Of a stretch of 64,000 nt of DNA, positions 11,145 to 21,724 are shown in pieces (position 1 is the stretch's first letter; the number at the start of each line of letters is the position of its first letter). This DNA comes from Labia minor. Taxonomy: Eukaryota; Arthropoda; Insecta; Dermaptera; Spongiphoridae. Both the position numbers and the translations under genes were made by a program. The notes below the pieces were generated by a model that did no database searches, was not told the origin of the DNA, and worked only from the letters and a program-made list of their open reading frames with translations. The stretch is taken from positions 74,884,053 to 74,948,052 of the forward strand of contig OY720344.1 of NCBI GenBank assembly GCA_963082975.1, read 5' to 3'.

Positions 11145-11178
11145 GGCTAAGAAGAAGAAGAGACCAATTAATAATATT

Positions 11179-12170
11179 AATTACTTATAAATTATAAATA
11201 ATTCATAATAATAATAAATTGTGATACCAACTTATAGGAATATTTAAATAATATAATTATTATTTTACATATATATGAATATAATATAAATATTTTTAAT
11301 TTTATTTTAAGAATAGATATATATCTAAAAGGCGGTAACTGTGACGTCACATATATACATTTAAATTAAAAATATTTGAATGTTTAAGTTTTTATGTAGC
11401 GCCATCTGTCGATAGTTTTGTGACACTACAGACTTTTACTAAAATATTACTAATTAAATTAATTTTGGATAAATTAATTTTGGATTTAACTACACTAAAA
11501 CCTTCTCTGGGATGTTCACAACAATCCCTGAAAGTTTCACCGTAATCGGACGGGTAGTTTTTGAGTATTTGACAGACACACACACACACACACACAGACA
11601 TTGCCTTTTATATATATAGATTTTTAATTAACATGCTCAATGTTAAGTTTTTTTATAACATTTAAATAGTTTTACAAGTAATTTAGAAACTTTAATGTTA
11701 GGTATATATATAAATAAAAGTATAATTGGGTATTTGTTGAAAAATAGTAAACAGTGCTTGAAAATTAAGGATAGTCATTATAAATTAAGTCTTTATCTTT
11801 TCTATTTATCTAAAAAAAATATTTCTGTCATTTTAATAATTAAAACAAAAATTGAAATTTATTATTGAATACTTAGGGATAACTTTTTAAAGTCAATTAT
11901 TTATTTTCATAATTATGAACAATATTACAGTTGGTTTAAATATATTTTTCAATTCAACCTAATAAATATTTAATCATTTAAATTTATATTGTCATATATA
12001 TAAAAAAAACGAAACATTTATAACATTGCTTTTGATATAACTATCATATTTCAATTTGATATTCACATAATTTAATTATATTCTAAATTGATTTCGTTCT
12101 AATTATAATAATTAAAAGTCAGCCTGAATAGTATTAATTTCAATTGCTATCTATCTTATAATTTTTCATG
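11179..12170. other. AT-rich DNA with a (CA)n tract
   Basis: 11330-11600 is less AT-rich and contains 'gcgccatctgtcgatagttt', 'gtttcaccgtaatcggacgg' and a (CA)n run at 11577-11597, probably the remnant of another interspersed repeat. No gene is seen. 11620-12170 is featureless. Confidence 0.4.
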
Positions 12171-12178
12171 CCTTAGGC
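12171..12178. repeat. 8 bp target-site duplication, left copy
   Basis: ccttaggc lies directly outside the left hAT terminus. It recurs at 15476-15483 and 15949-15956. It fits the nnnTAnnn pattern described for Buster-type hAT elements. Confidence 0.85.
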
Positions 12179-12645
12179 CAGTGGTTCTTAAACTGTGGTC
12201 CGCGGACCCCTGGGGGTCCGCGAAGCCTTTACTGGGGGTCCGCGGTCCTCGGAAAAAAATCATCGTAAAAATATATACATATATAAATATTTAAAGTTCA
12301 TTGTTTAACTATATCCTCCTAGAGAATTACGGCTATAATTTAATACTATTAATAATACTATTTTATTTTATTAAATTGATAATTATGTCAATTAATTGTT
12401 TGTGAATAAATAAACATATATAAAAAACTATATATAAAATTTGAATTTTCATCCATTCATTCATTTAAAATCATTTTTCGATTGTTCCTTTAAAATAACC
12501 CCTCTTAGGGGCTCGGAAGGGGAGGCATATAAGGGAATTTTCTTTCACTTTGTTATTGGGGAAAACCAGGGGAGGGGACAGTCTTACCCGGAAAAACCCA
12601 AATTGTCAGCGTCCACTCTGGGGTTTTAAACAGTTTTAAAGCAAA

Positions 12646-12755
12646 TGTTAATTATAAGTTCATTTCTCAACGAGTTGTATCTTTAAATTATTTTTATTAA
12701 TGTTAATTATAAGTTCATTTCTCAACGAGTTGTATCTTTAAATTATTTTTATTAA
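12646..12755. repeat. Tandem duplication, 2 x 55 bp
   Basis: Two essentially identical 55 bp units starting tgttaattataagttcattt occupy 12646-12700 and 12701-12755, inside the 5' non-coding region of the hAT element. Confidence 0.85.
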
Positions 12756-12940
12756 TTTAATTAATTATAATTAAATTATAGCTAATAATAGTTTATTATA
12801 GCTAATAATTTTTTTTAATTTTTAGTGTAATTTGCATGATCATTATTTTATAAAAACACTAAACACATTTTGCAATTTCCCAGAAAGGCTGTTTTTGAGA
12901 GTAAGTATAAGTTAGTTTTATGAATAAAAAATATTTATTT

Positions 12941-13000
12941 TAATAATATTTTAGAATCAAATTACGAAATTAATAATATTTTAGAATCAAATTACGAAAT
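12941..13000. repeat. Tandem duplication, 2 x 30 bp
   Basis: The unit 'taataatattttagaatcaa' plus attacgaaat occurs twice in a row. A single copy with the same left flank occurs at about 48285-48316, which suggests a fragment of a related element there. Irregular repeats of 'cattyaaaatgatattaaa' follow to about 13140. Confidence 0.8.
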
Positions 13001-13229
13001 ATATTTATTATATAAATTAATATTCATTTAAAATGATATTAAATCATTTATTTAAAATGATTTAAAACATTTATTAAAATGATTTAAAACATTCATTTAA
13101 AATGATATTAAAACATTCATTTAAAATCATATTAAAACATAGCTAGTAAATAATAATTCGTTATATTTATATTATATTTATATTATATTTATATTATTGT
13201 AGTTCAATGTTAATAAATTACTCCATAAA

Positions 13230-15089
13230 ATGGATCGTTGGCTACAAACTGGTTCAACACAGAAACGGAAAGAATCAGATGATGAGGCATCAACAGCAAA
13301 CTCTACCAAGAAACGCAAAACTAGAAAATATTCGGATGATTATTTATCATTTGGATTTACTTATATTTGCAACAATGATGTGGAAAGACCAGTCTGCGTT
13401 CTATGTCAGGAAAGTTTATCCAATGAAAGTATGAAACCTGCTAATCTCAGACGTCATTTACAAACAAAGCACAGCGAGCATGTTAGTAAGTCTATCGAAT
13501 TTTTTAAAATGAAAAAAGAAGAACTTAATTCAAGTCAGAAATTGATGGTAAAGACGGGATCTGGTGGTATGAGTAAGAAAGCAGTAATGGCATCATATGA
13601 AGTAGCTCTACTTATTGCTAAAGCAGGAAAGCCGCATAATATAGCAGAGCAATTAATTCTTCCTGCTACAAAAGTAATTACAAATATAATGTTAGGAACT
13701 AAAGCAGCAAACGATATAAATTTGATTTCATTATCAAATGATACGGTTAAGAATAGGATTGAAGACATGTCATGTAATATAAAAGAAGAATTAATATCGA
13801 GAGTGCGCAAAAGTCACTATTACTCATTACAATTGGATGAAAGTACTGATGTCACTAATAATGCCAATTTGTTAGCTTTCATTAGATATGAGTTTGAAAA
13901 TCAAATACAAGAAGATGTATTGTTTTGTGATTCACTACCTTCACGAACGACAGCTAATGACATATTTAACAGTTTGAATAATTTTATAACCGAAAATGAA
14001 ATAGAGTGGCCAAAATGTGTTGGAATTTGCACTGATGGTGCTCGTGCAATGTCAGGTACAAGAACTGGATTGATTGCTCTTATTAAAAATGTTGCGCCTC
14101 AGGTTGTTTGGAATCATTGCTGCATTCACAGAGAATCATTAGCAGCCAAAAATATGTCACCAGATTTGAAAAGAACATTAGACGAAGTAGTTAAAATTGT
14201 CAATTTCATTAAGGCTCGTCCACTTAATTCCAGAGTTTTTAAAATTTTGTGTGAGGAAATGGGTAGTCAACATACACATTTATTATTACATACAGATGTA
14301 CGTTGGTTGTCCCGCGGGAAAGTACTCATTCGCCTTTTTGAGCTTCGAGATGAAATACGATTGTTTTTAATAGATGCGCATTTTGAACTGACCGAATGTT
14401 TCAATGATTTTATCTGGTTAGCTAAGGTGGCTTACTTGACTGATATTTTTACAAAATTGAACGAACTTAATTTGAGCCTGCAAGGTACTGTTGTAAATAT
14501 ATTTAAAGTTGAAGATAAAATAGAAGCAATGATTAAAAAAATCGACTTGTGGTCGAAACGCATCCAGAACGGTGTATATGAGTCTTTTCCAACTCTCAAT
14601 GATTTCATAGAAAGCTCCAGTGAAAAATTGCTTAATCAAACGCGTCAATTATTTGTTGAACATTTAATTACTTTGAAAAGCAACTTCAGGAAGTATTTTT
14701 CTACTCCTGATCCTTGCAATAACTGGATCAGAGATCCATTTAATATGGAAATTACAAATACTAAACATTTATCTGCACCTGAACAAGATATTCTCGTGGA
14801 ATTATCATGTGATACAACTTATAAACTAAAATTTAACAAAACTGAATTGAGCAACTTTTGGTTACTTCTCAGGTCAGATTATCCTGCGCTTGCAAATAAA
14901 GCACTTCAACACTTGATTCCATTCTGCACAACATATTTATGCGAACAAGCTTTTTCGGTACTATTTTATATTAAGTCTAAATATAGAAACAAATTAAATG
15001 TAGAGCCGGATCTTAGATTAAAAGTTTCCAATATTAAGCCAGATATTGAGATTCTTGTTTCAAGAAAACAACTGCATACATCTCATTAA
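13230..15089 (+). CDS. hAT (Buster/ZBED-like) transposase, 619 residues
   Basis: The protein is a cut-and-paste transposase acting in the nucleus on the element's terminal repeats. A BED-type zinc finger is visible near the N-terminus (C56, C59, H76, H81) after a basic stretch, KKRKTRK. The RNase H-like core follows: LQLDESTD supplies the first acidic residue and GICTDGARAMSG the second. CCIHRESLAAK is the conserved C..H motif at the edge of the insertion domain and TDVRWLSRG the conserved RW block. The C-terminal dimerisation region contains CTTYLCEQAFSVL, with the third acidic residue. Length fits ZBED5/SCAND3/FAM200-like Buster transposases. The start ATG (MDRWLQ) is the first in frame and leaves the zinc finger complete. 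No stop or frameshift is seen, so it may be functional. I see no introns. Confidence 0.9.
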   Translation: MDRWLQTGSTQKRKESDDEASTANSTKKRKTRKYSDDYLSFGFTYICNNDVERPVCVLCQESLSNESMKPANLRRHLQTKHSEHVSKSIEFFKMKKEELNSSQKLMVKTGSGGMSKKAVMASYEVALLIAKAGKPHNIAEQLILPATKVITNIMLGTKAANDINLISLSNDTVKNRIEDMSCNIKEELISRVRKSHYYSLQLDESTDVTNNANLLAFIRYEFENQIQEDVLFCDSLPSRTTANDIFNSLNNFITENEIEWPKCVGICTDGARAMSGTRTGLIALIKNVAPQVVWNHCCIHRESLAAKNMSPDLKRTLDEVVKIVNFIKARPLNSRVFKILCEEMGSQHTHLLLHTDVRWLSRGKVLIRLFELRDEIRLFLIDAHFELTECFNDFIWLAKVAYLTDIFTKLNELNLSLQGTVVNIFKVEDKIEAMIKKIDLWSKRIQNGVYESFPTLNDFIESSSEKLLNQTRQLFVEHLITLKSNFRKYFSTPDPCNNWIRDPFNMEITNTKHLSAPEQDILVELSCDTTYKLKFNKTELSNFWLLLRSDYPALANKALQHLIPFCTTYLCEQAFSVLFYIKSKYRNKLNVEPDLRLKVSNIKPDIEILVSRKQLHTSH

Positions 15090-15123
15090 ATATGTAAGTT
15101 ATATTTAATGAGATAGATGCAGT
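15071..15123. repeat. Inverted repeat spanning the transposase stop codon
   Basis: The arms 15071-15093 and 15101-15123 are 23 bp each with two mismatches around a 7-base loop. The TAA stop (15087-15089) is inside the left arm. It may be a snap-back duplication made during repair, and it would put the end of the ORF into a stable hairpin. Confidence 0.8.
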
Positions 15124-15483
15124 TATTTTTTAAAATATTTCTTATTTAATATTTTCTGAAAAAAATTATAAAATATTTATATGAATTTAATGTAAGTACC
15201 CATTATAATTTGTGAGATTTGTTGCTATGACAATGTTTGTATTTTCTTTCTTCAATATTATAATTTCTAATAAAATGTGTTCTACAATATGCAAAAAAAT
15301 CGTTATTCACCAATCACTGTTAGAAATATTCATCATATATCCTTGTCCTTATGAGATCGTAAGCCAGAAATTAATTAATAAAATGACGTAAAGTACCTAA
15401 AGTTGTGATGGGGGTCCGTCAAAAAAAATTTTTTCAAGTGGGGGTCCGTGGAGTACATAAGTTTAAGAACCTATGCCTTAGGC

Positions 15484-15948
15484 CAGAGGTTCTTAAACTG
15501 TGGTCCGCGGACCCCTGGGGGTCCGCGAAGCCTTTACTGGGGGTCCGCAAAGCCATCGTACAGGTGCACGAGAAAATGATGAGTCAGTTAAAACTTTAAT
15601 TAATATAAAAGAAGCGATGGCATGGCTTTGTGAGGAAACAGAGATCAAATACCCAAATTCAACGAAATGTGCAAGAAAACTATTGCTACCGTTTCCATCT
15701 TCATATTTAGCTGAATTTTCTTTCTTCAATATTATAATTTCTAATAAAATGTGTTCTACTATATGCAAAAAAATCGTTATTCACCAATCACTGTTAGAAA
15801 TATCCATCATATATCCTTGTTCTTATGAGATCGTAAGCCAGAAATTAACTAATAAAATGACGTAAAGTACCTAAAGTTGGGATGGGGTCCGTCAAAAATT
15901 TTTTTTTCAATTGGGGGTCCGCGGAGTACAAATGTTTAAGAACCTCTG
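15484..15948 (+). mobile_element. Non-autonomous hAT (Buster) derivative, 465 bp
   Basis: The termini are cagaggttcttaaac and gtttaagaacctctg. The flanking 8 bp are ccttaggc on both sides, the left one shared with the right end of the autonomous element. The 3' 235 bases are nearly identical to the autonomous element's 3' end. The middle retains a coding scrap ending LLLPFPSSYLAEFSFF, which corresponds to the transposase C-terminus but is not derived from the neighbouring ORF, whose equivalent reads LIPFCTTYLCEQAFSVL. It therefore descends from a different, related master. Confidence 0.9.
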
Positions 15949-15956
15949 CCTTAGGC

Positions 15957-16861
15957 AAATATAATAAAAATTTTAATTTTATTATATGTCCTTTAATTTC
16001 CTTAGCTCCATCTTACTAGACATTTCACTAATCAATATACTTGTAATTGAACCATATATTCTATAAAATGATTTATTTATTTTTATTTGAATATAAATTG
16101 AAGTTTTCAAATATACTATTAATAAAAATTAATAATGAAAATTTATTTATATCAATTGATTTATAAAAATGATAATTAGAAATAGAACTGTTCTTTAATC
16201 GTAACAGATAAATTATAATTTCAAATAATTATACTGTTTCAGGATTATATTTTCATTTATTGAATAAATGAAGGACTCAAGAGCACTTTAAGATGTTTGA
16301 TACTGAGCTACAAATTTTGAGAATGATGCTCCTAACCTGATTAAGTTCAAAATTATTTATAATTTACAAAAAATAAAAAAATAAATAATAAATGAAAATC
16401 ACTCAAAACCTTAAAAAACGTTTTTAGGAAAGCAATTTTGTTATTTTCGCCAGAGAATTTAATTATATTTTTCCGAAAACAAACGTATCACTTAAGCAGA
16501 ATTACCATTATATGTTTGGAGAGGTAATATAGCAATTCTTGTATGTGGAATGTTCAATTGAATCTACGCAGTAGTTTTATGATTGGTGCACTTTTAAATA
16601 TAAGAGCAATAAGCACCATTTTCGCCATATTTTATTTTTTTCCTTAAATGGAAAAGGTAAATATGAGCTGTGGCCAGGCACAGAACCGACTGTCGATTTG
16701 AAATATATTAATTTCCAAACATAATTATTGGTATATATTTATATACATAAAGTATAAAAAACTTAAATTATATTATCTTGGTTTTTATTTTTAGGTTAAT
16801 TACTCAATTATTAAATACTACTATATTTTAAGTGAAAAATGAATATAAAATTAATTCTTTG
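15957..16861. other. AT-rich DNA, no gene seen
   Basis: No open frame with recognisable content and no structured repeat were found here. Confidence 0.5.
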
Positions 16862-17738
16862 TAAACTACCACTTCCGGTTTCCGGATATATACCAAAAGT
16901 TGATGTATTCATGGCAGGGCCGTCTTAAGGAATTCGGCGCCCATGGGCTACTAAAAATAATGCGCCCTTCTTCCTAAGAAAATACACAGAATGGCAAATG
17001 GGAGTCGGAAAAGTTATACAAAACAAAAGTGTCAGAACTAGAAAAAAACTATTTATTACTTTTATAATAAACTGTTATCTTTATTGTAACTTTTCTTTAA
17101 AGTCACTTATTTAAAAGATGGTTTACCCAGATTTGAGGGGATTATCTCAATAATGACAGTTCCGATCAGTTTTTAGTCTAATCCTTAGAACTTGATCGGA
17201 ACTATTATATGATTGGTGGTCTTATATTAACTCCAGTACAGCTCCGACAGTTCAAATGCGACTGAAACAAAAGTACGATCGGTAGGGTGTTACTCCTATT
17301 TCTCGTTGCCCTTCTCTATCTATCGTTTTTCAGCACATTTGAAAGAAATAAAAATCAGTTTAATATTTTAAGAAGTGTTTTAATTTAAAAATAAGTAAAA
17401 ACTAATAAAATGAAAAATAAATTTTTTCTATATCGCAAATATAAAATTGCCGCCTCAAAAGGCTTGTGCCCTGGGGCTATAGCCCATTTAGCCCTGTTAG
17501 GTTAGGGCGGCACTGATTCATGGTACTGATGCATTAAGTAAATATACTAAATTTCTTCAAAATCCGTTGAGCCATTCAAGCTGTGCACGTCTATACGGAC
17601 ACATAGACGGACAGACATCATGCTAAAAATACTTTTTTTTGTTAATAAAATGCATTATTCGTGGAGATATTTAAAAATCTCCACATGTGAAATTTGATGT
17701 GAAAACAATACCTTCCCTTCCTATCGTCGGTCGGTAAA
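16862..17738 (-). repeat. Interspersed repeat A, copy 2 (inverted, split by a hAT insertion)
   Basis: Read on the minus strand it is colinear with 5459-5745: the ACCGACCGACG end at 17738, the acagacggac tract, the 'caacggattttgaagaaatt' block and the ccggaaaccggaagtggtag end at 16865. It is interrupted by a 601 bp element at 16915-17515. Confidence 0.75.
16915..17515. mobile_element. Non-autonomous hAT element, 601 bp
   Basis: The terminal inverted repeats are cagggccgtcttaagg and, from the right, cagtgccgccctaacc. They are flanked by the perfect 8 bp duplication attcatgg (16907-16914 and 17516-17523). The uninterrupted target can be read in the related repeat at 5690-5700. No coding sequence is present. 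An internal 11 bp inverted repeat joins 17158-17168 and 17193-17203. The terminal sequence and target type differ from the Buster family at 12-15 kb, so this is a second hAT lineage. Confidence 0.9.
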
Positions 17739-17749
17739 AATGCTCTTCA

Positions 17750-17960
17750 GCGAGAAATAATTTAACGGATGTCTATGGAGAAGATCTTTTGACAATAATA
17801 CGCCATTCCCAGAACTGGTTTTTCAAAATTTAGGTTCGTTAATTTTGATTTGGAAAATGCACCACGTACTGGAAGGCCGGTTTGACCTGATAAAGACACG
17901 ATAAAGGCAATACTTGATTCTATGGACGGTAAACCTTTACTTAAAATGAAATGCTTAAAA
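17750..17960 (+). pseudogene. Mariner transposase, N-terminal fragment (frameshifted)
   Basis: Coding scraps in two frames read LTDVYGEDLL and SQNWFFK, then FDLENAPRTGRPV and DKDTIKAI, which match the helix-turn-helix and linker of mariner transposases (…VYGE…W…FR…NFDL.DAPR.GRP). There is a frameshift near 17827 and a stop after GRPV. It differs from the mariner at 294-870. Terminal repeats are not recognised. Confidence 0.7.
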
Positions 17961-19801
17961 AAATCATCTGCATCAGTTATTTGCCAGTAAATATTTATTC
18001 ATTATATGAAAATTGTCTTTCAGTTATACAAAAGAAAAAGATAAAATTACTTTCCAAACAACTTAATATATGATGATATATTTTAGTTTTTATTACATTT
18101 ATTAGTTAGTTTTTATTTATAATTTCTATAAAAATTGATAGTTTTTTGGATGGCCAAAACCCAAAAGAAAAATTAAATTTTATCTTTTTCAAAATTCTCA
18201 TAAATTTATTTTTATAAAATATATTATTAGTAGTAGTAAGGTCATATTATATTGTGGTTGTTTATTTGTCTGAATAATATAATTACAACTCATTAAATAA
18301 TTAACTAATAAAGCAGCGAAGAGTAAAAGAAAAAAAAGAAAAAATTTAAATAAAAAAAAAGGTTTGCTGGTGGCCTAATAAGATATCTCACTGTCACATT
18401 GACAGATTCCCTCCTCTACTCCTCTACCCCTCATTAAAGACATAAGAATTTGACATTCCATTTAATTATAGATCATTGTAAATGTTTCAATTAATTTAAT
18501 TAAAATTTTTTAAAAACATTTTTGTATCGTTTTGTCTTATTTTCTATTTTTTCAAATAAAATAAATTTTTAATTCAAGGTAAGAATAATCAAAAATTGTT
18601 TTCATAAAATCCTTTAAAAATAAATATAAGTTAATAAAACAAATGATAATATCGTAATACAATTTCTTTTATGTTTACAACTTGTTTATTATATATTCAT
18701 ATATTATAAACATATAACATTTTAAACAGCTTGAATGTTTTTTATATAATTATATGTGAATGTTTGAATAAATAAATGTTTATAGCCTAGAAGATATTAA
18801 TTATTTATTTATACGGCATAAATTAATAATTGTAATTAGGTCGAGAGAAAAAGACAACACAAAGACATTACCATTAAGTTCTTATATATATATATATGAT
18901 AAAATGAAATAGGAAAAAACACAATTTATATTTACATCTAGTATTTTGGCATATAAAACCCCATGATTTAATAGGTAATGGAACGTTGCTCAAATAAAGA
19001 GAAGCAATGAGTTTTCTCAATACCTGAGACTGATTTTAAAAGTTTTAATAACCATTTAATTAACAGAGTAGTGAAAATGTCTTGAAATTTGAAAAAAGTT
19101 CATATTTGTTCCAGGAATAATACAGTTTTGACAATCATACGCTACACAATTAGTATTGATGCTTGTTTCTTGCCTATCAGTGGTTTCACGATGTTTTCTT
19201 CTATAAATTGTCATCTTTTCGCACACAATTTCATTGAATATGCCCAAACTTTTCTGTTTTTTCCTTTTCCACTATACTTGATAACTATGTCTATTTGAAG
19301 TAGAATTTGCGTTTTTCCATGAATGTTTGGCGCCCAAACTTTCATTTTTTAGAAATGATTAATTGTAACGAAATCTTGGTGTCTGTGGAGAAATTATTTT
19401 ATCCTTTATAGTACATTTAAATAAAATCGTGTTTTAAAAATTTATAGGAGAAAACATTTTTTATTTGCTAATTTTTAGTCTTAACAGAAATTTTACCCGG
19501 TTTATGATTTCAGGTTATAGTGTGAATTTTGAAACAATCTAATTCAGGTCGATTCTTCACCTCAAAATTCTATATATCAAATGGGCGGTATAGGGGACTG
19601 ATTATTATTATTATTTATATTATTATATTATTGGTTTATATATACATAAATATCTTTTCAAAAACGATATCGCCATTACTTTAATTGATATTCATTTAAA
19701 TTAAAAAATAACATATCTTATTTTTACAAAATAATCAAACATGATTTAAATTAATTTAATTAAAATGATAACTTTTAGAATTATTTAATTCAAATGAGTT
19801 A
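17961..19801. other. AT-rich DNA, no gene seen
   Basis: Only weak frames occur (for example both strands of 19056-19298), without motifs. (TA)n at 18884-18897 and a short (TTA)n tract at 19602-19630 are present. Confidence 0.5.
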
Positions 19802-20150
19802 CGAGGGCAGGTCAATAAGTCCGTGACTTTTGGAGTGAAACCCAGGTTTTTTGATAAGGAATTAAAATAGCTTTTATTAATATAACCGTATATATTTATA
19901 GATAATTACTAATTTTACAATATTATGTATTATATAAAAATTCCCATTTTTAAATATTATGTGATATATAATTAGTAATTGTTGTAAAATAATACTTCCT
20001 AGGTCACCTATGACCTGGGATGAACGTGAATATTTCATTGTTATCGGAGTTACATATGTATGCAAAATTTCAGCTCATTCGAACATTGGGAAGTGAGTCA
20101 AATTCACCTTGCAAGATTTGACTACAGGTCACGATGTGAAACTAAATAAA
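19802..20150 (+). mobile_element. Mariner-like 5' end relic
   Basis: After a TA, 'cgagggcaggtcaataagtc' followed by cgtgacttt is a mariner-type terminal sequence. Downstream, 20030-20145 ('aaaatttcagctcattcgaa', 'gggaagtgagtcaaatt', 'caggtcacgatgtgaaac') looks like the leader of a related element. No transposase motif and no right terminus remain. Confidence 0.5.
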
Positions 20151-20810
20151 AGCGTGTAAAAAATAAACAATGTTTATTGTTAGAGTGCTCAAATTTAATC
20201 ATTATTTGTTCCTTGTTGTTATCCATATTATTTTATGTTTAAAAAAGAATTAGATTTATTTAAAATTAGTTTTAAACCTATATTTCATAAAATTTATTTC
20301 AATTTATTATTTTTTTTTAATGCAAATAAACGAAAAGCTATTTTATTAACAAAATAATGATGATGGTTAATAATTTAGATGGGTTTTTAATAGTTTACAA
20401 GAAAAAGATGTTATGCAGAGCGGGAATAAGAAGGCCTTGTTATTTTTAACAAGGGTAATTGAGTTGAAAATTAACTAACTATCATAAAAACGTTTATTAG
20501 TGACAATTTTTAATGACCATGATAAATATACTATCTCCCCCACTCTCTGCACTTTCCCTTCTCCTTTTATCCATATTTTCGTCTTCATAAGCAAAAGACA
20601 TGACTTTTAAAAGATTATTTTTAAAAATTATTAAGGAAACCATATGACAATGAAGATGAATTTGTATGGATCTTGGAAATTATAAATTAAATTAATCATA
20701 CACATTGCTGGTAAGAGTTCATTTCTATATAAAATTTATTATGATTTATTAAAATTTAATTTGATAAATATTTTTTTTTTTTTTTTGATTTTACACATTA
20801 AACTATCTAC
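20151..20810. other. AT-rich DNA, no gene seen
   Basis: A CT-rich patch at 20530-20590 is the only compositional feature. Confidence 0.5.
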
Positions 20811-20814
20811 GGTA

Positions 20815-21045
20815 TGTCCCTTTACGGCCATCCAGATAGCTTTAGGATATTTATACATTATTTACAGGAATACGGTTCACAAAAAGTTTTCTAAATTTTC
20901 TCTCATTAAATTTTAAATTCGGAGAAATTGTAAAATTATGTTTATTCAAAATTGGTTCCATAATTAATTACCAATTTTTTAATCTTTTGATTAATTTGTT
21001 GGTAACATGCCAGAATAAATCTTTATTATTTGATGCAAATTTTAT
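20815..21045 (-). repeat. Diverged dispersed repeat, copy 2
   Basis: The reverse complement of this segment resembles 4445-4700, best around 'gctatctggatggccgtaaa'. The family is unknown. Confidence 0.4.
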
Positions 21046-21051
21046 AATTCA

Positions 21052-21076
21052 CTAACTACTCAGAGCGCCTTCGGCG
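21052..21076 (-). mobile_element. Helitron 3' terminus relic, copy H4
   Basis: 'ctaactactcagagcgcc' followed by ttcggcg matches the Helitron end at 22365, but the terminal CTAG is altered to TTAG and the second arm of the hairpin breaks off after four bases. Only the last 25 bases of an element survive. Confidence 0.55.
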
Positions 21077-21274
21077 AATTTAAAATAAAATATTATATTA
21101 ATTCTTTGTTTGGGACTTGCTATAATAATTAATATATACACATTGTGAAAATGATTCCGCTACGGTCAGTGGGCCACGTGAATGAACAACACGGAGAATT
21201 ATATATATATAAACTTTAAAAAATTAATTTCTGCGGTTATTGATTAGATATTAATAAAATTTATAGTCTATGTT

Positions 21275-21366
21275 ACTTCTTCTTTAAGTGCCTTGTCTGG
21301 TCTCCCTGACGTTGGCGATCACTCTGGCGAAGACACCCTTGTTTTCCGCCGCGTGGAACAGTTGTC
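21275..21366 (-). pseudogene. LINE 3' coding tail
   Basis: The minus strand reads FRQLFHAAENKGVFARVIAN then VRETRQGT and a stop, followed by an AAG-rich tail. Similar 'R.L.H.A.N...F..V.A.VR..R' ends close the ORF2 of several LINE families. It is cut off at its 5' side by repeat B at about 21370. Confidence 0.45.
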
Positions 21367-21373
21367 GAAATTT

Positions 21374-21724
21374 TGAGAAAACTAGCTCATTCGGAAGAGG
21401 GTCATTACATATCATGTTTTGATTTTTTTCCTCTAAACGGACCGTAAAAATAAAGATATATGTTTGATAGTTTTTCACATGATTAAACATTGTATAATTT
21501 CAGCTTGATTGAATCCTTGAAAGTACTGGAATTAATTTTTTAACACTGCAAATCACGCGCCAGCACGTGACGCGGTGCCATCAACAAAGAGCCAAACACA
21601 CATTGGTTTAAAAATATTATTTACTAATTTTAATTTATAATTTGTAATTAATTAAATTTAATTTAAATATAATATATATAATTTAATCCAATTCAAATTT
21701 GTGAGATAGTCGAGTGGAGACACT
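21374..21724 (+). repeat. Interspersed repeat B, copy 2
   Basis: This is colinear with 8128-8509 from ggaagagggtcattac to gatagtcgagtggagacact, with scattered substitutions and short gaps. The shared right boundary may mark one true terminus. Confidence 0.75.

Larger units (their letters stand above)
10450..11162 (+). mobile_element. Non-autonomous LINE-derived retroposon with 16 bp target duplication
   Basis: A GC-rich block of 713 bp is bounded by the perfect 16 bp direct repeat accaattaataatatt (10434-10449 and 11163-11178). It starts with a folded leader (10450-10521), has a hexanucleotide (ACATCC)n-like tract at about 10829-10870, and ends with the C-terminal coding tail of a LINE and a short (AAG)n tail. 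The duplication, the oligo tail and the LINE 3' end show target-primed reverse transcription. The missing reverse transcriptase shows that it is a deletion derivative or a LINE-dependent SINE. Confidence 0.8.
12179..15475 (+). mobile_element. Autonomous hAT transposon, Buster type, apparently intact
   Basis: The 3297 bp element begins cagtggttcttaaactgtgg and ends with the imperfect inverted complement (cataggttcttaaactt read from the right). It is flanked by the 8 bp duplication ccttaggc. Both subterminal regions repeat GGGGGTCCGY, probably transposase-binding sites. A single long transposase frame lies inside without interruption. The left 1 kb is non-coding and contains several short tandem duplications. 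The central TA in the target fits the Buster subfamily. The intact frame and clean duplication suggest a fairly young copy. Confidence 0.9.

Noticed and set aside
19902-20000. Possible palindrome around aattactaatt
   Set aside because: The pairing is short and AT-only; such matches are expected by chance at this composition.
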